Source of the DNA: Thermoanaerobacterales bacterium
GTDB taxonomy: Bacteria; Bacillota; Thermosediminibacteria; Thermosediminibacterales; Tepidanaerobacteraceae
Assembly (NCBI GenBank): GCA_012841995.1
Contig: DUTQ01000242.1
Span: 1-8,074, forward strand
Length of the DNA stretch: 8,074 nt
Reading direction: 5' to 3'
Below the pieces are notes generated by a model. It did not search any database. It worked only from the letters and a program-made list of their open reading frames with translations, and was not told the DNA's origin. Position 1 is the first letter of the stretch, and every line of letters starts with the position of its first letter. A program made the translations under genes and the position numbers. Positions 5,160-8,074 of this stretch are shown piece by piece.

Positions 5160-7490
5160 TCAAGGAACTGCTGTAAATATTTTAACACTTTGTCTGTATG
5201 TTTTAAAGGTCACGGCTCCGTGAATATCTGTGCGATATGTTTTGATTTTCCTTTTCTCGAGTAAATCTAAAACTTTGCTTGATGGATGCCCAAAAGTATT
5301 ATCCCTTCCAACAGATATTACTGCTATATCGGGCTGTACATTAGACAAAAATTCTTCACTAGTGGATGTGCTGCTTCCATGGTGACCCAATTTTAGAATA
5401 TTTGCTTTCACATCAAGATCACATCCCATTATGTTGTTCTCGCCTTCTATAGAAAGATCTCCAGTAAATAAAAACCGAAATCCGTTATATGTCATTTTTA
5501 GAACTACCGAATTATCGTTTTCATTAGAAATTGTATTTTGTTTTTTATCAGGGCTCAATACTTCAAAATATACGTCATCAAGCTTAAATTTGTCACCGCG
5601 ACCTAAACTGTATACCTTTATTCTTTTATCAGCTGCAATCTTTTTCATCTCATCAAATAACGCTACATTGCTAAATACACCATAAGCTATTTTATCTACG
5701 GGAAAATCTCTTAATATCGATATAAGGCCTCCAGCATGGTCATGGTCAAAATGGGTGAATACCATTAAATCTATGCGCTTTATGCCCTTAGCGTATAAGA
5801 AAGGTTCGACTATATCTTTACCTGTATCAAAATCCCCACTGTAATAAGGTGAAGCCCCGCCACCGTCAATAAGTACCGTTCTTCCCTTTGGTGTTTTTAT
5901 AAAGATTGAATCCCCCTGCCCCACATCAATAAAGGTAACTTCCAATCCCGGATTAAATGGAATAATAATTACAACAATAACAAAAATCAGAGCACAAACA
6001 ATGACTTTCTTGTGTTTAATGTTTTTAATCCTAATAACCTCAAATAGATCAAATGCTATGATTAAAAGTAATGCATAAAGGGCAAATATTATTATTGAAA
6101 AATCAGGTATTACTAAATTGGAAAATGGCAATCTTGATGAAAATCGCGCTATTTTTTCTGACAAAAGCAAAAGTAAACCCGAGATTTTTACAGGCAAGAT
6201 GCCAAATACGGGTATGATTAAACCTGCCAGACCCCCTATAAATCCCAATACTAATGCAGTGCTTACTATTGGGACTATAAAAATGTTTGCAAGAAATCCA
6301 ACGATTGAGACCTTGTGAAAATAATAGGCTGAAACCGGCCAAACCAGAAGTTGAGCAGAAAATATTACTGATAGGGAATCCCTTAAAAACACTGGAAATT
6401 TAGAAAAATATTTTCTAAATTGACCGAAAAAAAGGATTATCCCAAGAGTTGCACAAAAAGATAGCTGAAAGCTGACAGAAAAAAGATACATAGGGTTTAT
6501 TAAAAGTATTATAAAGGCAGCAAGGCAAATACTGTTTAGAGCATCATAAGTCCGCTCTGCAATCGGTGCCAGAAAGAGGATAATTATCATAATAGTCGCC
6601 CTTAAAACAGATGGAGTCAGGCCAACCAGAAAACAATAAAAAATCGATGTAAAACTGCCGATTATAAATGAAGTGATATGTGAAACATTAAAAGCATCAA
6701 ACAACTTATAAACAGCGCTAAATATGATGCCTACATGTAACCCAGATATAGCAAAAAGATGCATTACTCCGGCATCGCTAAAATATGAAAGTATTTCTCT
6801 TGAAATATTCCCTTTGACTCCCAAAACAACTCCAGAAAGTAGTGATGAAAGATTTTCGGGAAGTATTTCATTATAAAACGTAGAAATTTTACAATTAAGG
6901 CTACTTGCCATTTTAATTATGGGATTTGTCGAATATACCCCTATTTTCTTTATTTCCCGGGAAAACACAGTTGCCGATATTCCCTTTGACAATAGATATG
7001 ATTTATAATCAAAGCCTCCAGGGTTTCTCTTGCCTTGTGGATCTTTAAGCTTACCAGAAAATCTAACTACGTCCCCGAAGCTATATGCCTGGTTGTTTTT
7101 GGCATCTCTTAATACAGATAAACTTACATTTCCAGAAACCTTTTTGTATTTTTGACCTTCACAGATATATAGTGTTTTTATATTGTATGTTACCTTGTCA
7201 TGTTTAAGGACAGGCGAGCTGTTTATTACACCTATCACAATCTGCTGCTGTCCTACATAACAGGAAATATCGCCCAAAGCCCTTTCAGTTTTAAAATTGC
7301 AATAAAAAGCAGCTATAAAGAAAATAAAAATCCCAAAAAAGGCAAGTTTTGTGTTTTTGTTTCTAGAAACGAAAACACAAAACAAGCCTAATATGCCTAT
7401 AGAAAAAAAGAGCCATGTAGCCTTTGCAATACTTCCAAAAATAATTCCAGGAATAAAAAATACTATGACAAATAAAAATGGACGGTACAT
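5160..7490 (-). CDS. comEC: ComEC/Rec2 family DNA-uptake channel with C-terminal metallo-beta-lactamase domain
   Basis: ComEC forms the inner-membrane channel for single-stranded DNA in natural transformation. The 776-residue product has all three usual parts. First, N-terminal membrane helices and an extracellular OB-fold (DUF4131 type, about 75-175, with the typical DPQGKRNPGGFDYKSYLLSKG). Second, the Competence membrane domain (about 200-510), with HLFAISGLHVGI, LTPSVLRATIM and SFQLSFCATLGIILF. Third, a metallo-beta-lactamase domain with IDVGQGDSIFI (near 521), THFDHDHAGGL (near 579), LFTGD, KLGHHGSSTSTS (near 700) and GHPS; these metal-site motifs look intact. I chose the ATG at 7490, which follows AGAGAGG at 8 bases and gives the typical MYRPFLF start; a TTG at 7511 lacks an SD. 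The gene is not broken, so uptake may be functional. A long palindrome lies in codons 36-48. holA follows with 13 bases between. Confidence 0.96.
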   Translation of the reverse strand: MYRPFLFVIVFFIPGIIFGSIAKATWLFFSIGILGLFCVFVSRNKNTKLAFFGIFIFFIAAFYCNFKTERALGDISCYVGQQQIVIGVINSSPVLKHDKVTYNIKTLYICEGQKYKKVSGNVSLSVLRDAKNNQAYSFGDVVRFSGKLKDPQGKRNPGGFDYKSYLLSKGISATVFSREIKKIGVYSTNPIIKMASSLNCKISTFYNEILPENLSSLLSGVVLGVKGNISREILSYFSDAGVMHLFAISGLHVGIIFSAVYKLFDAFNVSHITSFIIGSFTSIFYCFLVGLTPSVLRATIMIIILFLAPIAERTYDALNSICLAAFIILLINPMYLFSVSFQLSFCATLGIILFFGQFRKYFSKFPVFLRDSLSVIFSAQLLVWPVSAYYFHKVSIVGFLANIFIVPIVSTALVLGFIGGLAGLIIPVFGILPVKISGLLLLLSEKIARFSSRLPFSNLVIPDFSIIIFALYALLLIIAFDLFEVIRIKNIKHKKVIVCALIFVIVVIIIPFNPGLEVTFIDVGQGDSIFIKTPKGRTVLIDGGGASPYYSGDFDTGKDIVEPFLYAKGIKRIDLMVFTHFDHDHAGGLISILRDFPVDKIAYGVFSNVALFDEMKKIAADKRIKVYSLGRGDKFKLDDVYFEVLSPDKKQNTISNENDNSVVLKMTYNGFRFLFTGDLSIEGENNIMGCDLDVKANILKLGHHGSSTSTSEEFLSNVQPDIAVISVGRDNTFGHPSSKVLDLLEKRKIKTYRTDIHGAVTFKTYRQSVKIFTAVP
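6397..6421. repeat. 11-bp inverted repeat with 3-base loop inside comEC
   Basis: AATTTAGAAAA (6397-6407) and TTTTCTAAATT (6411-6421) are perfect inverted repeats separated by ATA. The stretch encodes FRKYFSKF in a cytosolic-looking loop of the ComEC membrane domain. It is AT-only apart from one G and one C, so chance is more likely than for the 7346-7383 palindrome. Confidence 0.5.
7346..7383. repeat. 38-base near-perfect palindrome with no loop, inside the 5' part of comEC
   Basis: The centre lies between 7364 and 7365 (TTTCTAGAAA). Eighteen of 19 base pairs match; the exception is 7358 (T) against 7371 (G). After two further mismatches GGC (7341-7343) pairs with GCC (7386-7388), so weaker symmetry reaches 48 bases. 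Both strands therefore read almost the same peptide: FCVFVSRNKNTK in comEC (minus) and FCVFVSRNENTK on the plus strand. It starts about 107 bases into the comEC coding region. In comEC mRNA it could form an extended hairpin with a CUAG loop and one C/A mismatch. Confidence 0.9.
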
Positions 7491-7513
7491 ATAGAGGGCC
7501 TCTCTTTGCAATT

Positions 7514-7519
7514 ATTATA
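7514..7519 (-). promoter_or_regulatory. Possible -10 element for comEC
   Basis: A perfect TATAAT (7519-7514 on the minus strand) lies 24 bases upstream of the comEC ATG, which would give a leader of about 15 bases containing the SD. No TTGACA-like -35 is visible at 16-18 bases, so it is a weak candidate. I see no terminator in the 104 bases between dapB and comEC, so read-through from dapB is also possible. Confidence 0.3.
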
Positions 7520-7594
7520 GATACTTTTTCTATATTTTGCATGAAAAACCTTCTATTTCCCAATTTTGATTTTCACGTATTTCCTTCCTTGGCC

Positions 7595-8074
7595 TTAATT
7601 GTTCTTGTTTGCCGTCAAAGTATCTATCATTTCTTTCATTGTATAATACCCTGGCTTTTGGTTGACTGTAAATGCGGCAGCCTTAATTGCACCTGCTGCA
7701 AATACCTTTCTTGAACTTACAGAATGGGAAATTTCTACTATTTCGTCTTCACCCGCCAATATAACATCATGTTCGCCAACTATACTCCCGCCTCTTATGG
7801 AATGAAAGCCAATCTCATTTTTTTGGCGTCTCTTATTCTTTTCCGCTCTACCGTACACATACTCTGCTTCATTTCTAACTTCTTTTATCGCATCAGCTAT
7901 CATTAAGGCAGTTCCACTAGGAGCATCTATTTTTTGATTATGATGTTTTTCTATTATTTCAATGTCAAAGCCTTCTAATACTGCTGCAGCTTGTTTCACC
8001 AGGCTGATTAGCATAAAAACACCTAGAGACATATTATGTGATATAAATATTTGTAAAAAAAGCTTCGGAAAACA
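7595..8074 (-). CDS. dapB: 4-hydroxy-tetrahydrodipicolinate reductase (DapB), C-terminal part, cut by the window edge
   Basis: DapB reduces the dehydrated product of DapA with NAD(P)H in the lysine and meso-diaminopimelate pathway; diaminopimelate feeds peptidoglycan and spore cortex. The last 159 codons are present; the full protein has about 250, so most of the N-terminal nucleotide-binding Rossmann region is outside. Visible are NMSLGVFMLISLV, the catalytic and substrate-binding segment EKHHNQKIDAPSGTA, then GFHSIRGGSIVGEHDVILAG, EIVEISHSVSSRKVFAAGAI and the end KPGYYTMKEMIDTL. The catalytic His-His and Lys are in place. The reading frame stays open to the window edge, so the Met before SLGV is internal and not the start. 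The first residues at the edge match the family poorly (see findings). It lies 104 bases upstream of comEC on the same strand. Confidence 0.96.
   Translation of the reverse strand, partial: CFPKLFLQIFISHNMSLGVFMLISLVKQAAAVLEGFDIEIIEKHHNQKIDAPSGTALMIADAIKEVRNEAEYVYGRAEKNKRRQKNEIGFHSIRGGSIVGEHDVILAGEDEIVEISHSVSSRKVFAAGAIKAAAFTVNQKPGYYTMKEMIDTLTANKNN

Noticed and set aside
6953..6964. 12-base palindrome TTTCCCGGGAAA in comEC
   Set aside because: Short, not extended by flanking symmetry; expected occasionally by chance in 8 kb.
7200..7391. Plus-strand open frame that reads FCVFVSRNENTK, similar to the comEC peptide
   Set aside because: The similarity is a by-product of the palindrome at 7346-7383; the frame has no SD and lies wholly inside comEC.
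7491..7511. TTG at 7511 as comEC start
   Set aside because: No SD upstream of it; the ATG at 7490 has AGAGAGG at 8 bases and gives a typical ComEC N-terminus.
1..8074. Search for CRISPR arrays, insertion sequences, tRNA or rRNA genes, riboswitches and defence genes
   Set aside because: No direct repeats with regular spacing, transposase motifs, cloverleaf or long structured leaders were seen; all intergenic regions are under 150 bases.

Overview
The window reads as a stretch of a low-GC, endospore-forming Firmicute chromosome, most likely class Clostridia. The evidence is the spore genes spoIIP and gpr, strong Shine-Dalgarno (SD) sequences, AT-rich codon use and gene order. As I recall it, the order comEC - holA - rpsT - gpr - spoIIP - small membrane gene - lepA is the Bacillus subtilis order (yqxA is the small gene there). 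I see no transposon, prophage module, CRISPR array, tRNA or rRNA gene, and no gap over 300 bases without a gene.

Layout, left to right. The N-terminal third of lepA (minus strand) runs off the left edge. To its right on the minus strand lie a small unrecognised membrane protein gene, spoIIP, gpr and a four-helix holin-family membrane gene. A 146-base intergenic region carries the rpsT promoter on the plus strand; rpsT is the only plus-strand gene and ends in a clear terminator. It converges on holA (minus), which follows comEC with tight coupling. The C-terminal two thirds of dapB (minus) runs off the right edge.

Transcription on the minus strand seems to fall into blocks: holin-like gene plus gpr (14-base gap, gpr SD overlapping the upstream stop, then a hairpin over the gpr stop); spoIIP, small gene and lepA (47- and 31-base gaps, no terminator between); comEC plus holA (13-base gap, SD overlapping the comEC stop). 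The roles are mixed: spore-coat peptidoglycan work and spore-protein degradation beside core translation and replication genes, DNA uptake and lysine/diaminopimelate synthesis.

I do not see an undescribed multi-gene system; this is a conserved core region. The observations most worth a second look are: (1) gpr has no ATG/GTG/TTG that would include its conserved RTDLA N-terminus, while an ATC codon sits exactly where a start should be, behind the same SD and spacer length that precede the TTG start of rpsT; and (2) a 38-base near-perfect, zero-loop palindrome inside the 5' part of comEC, which makes both DNA strands encode almost the same peptide.
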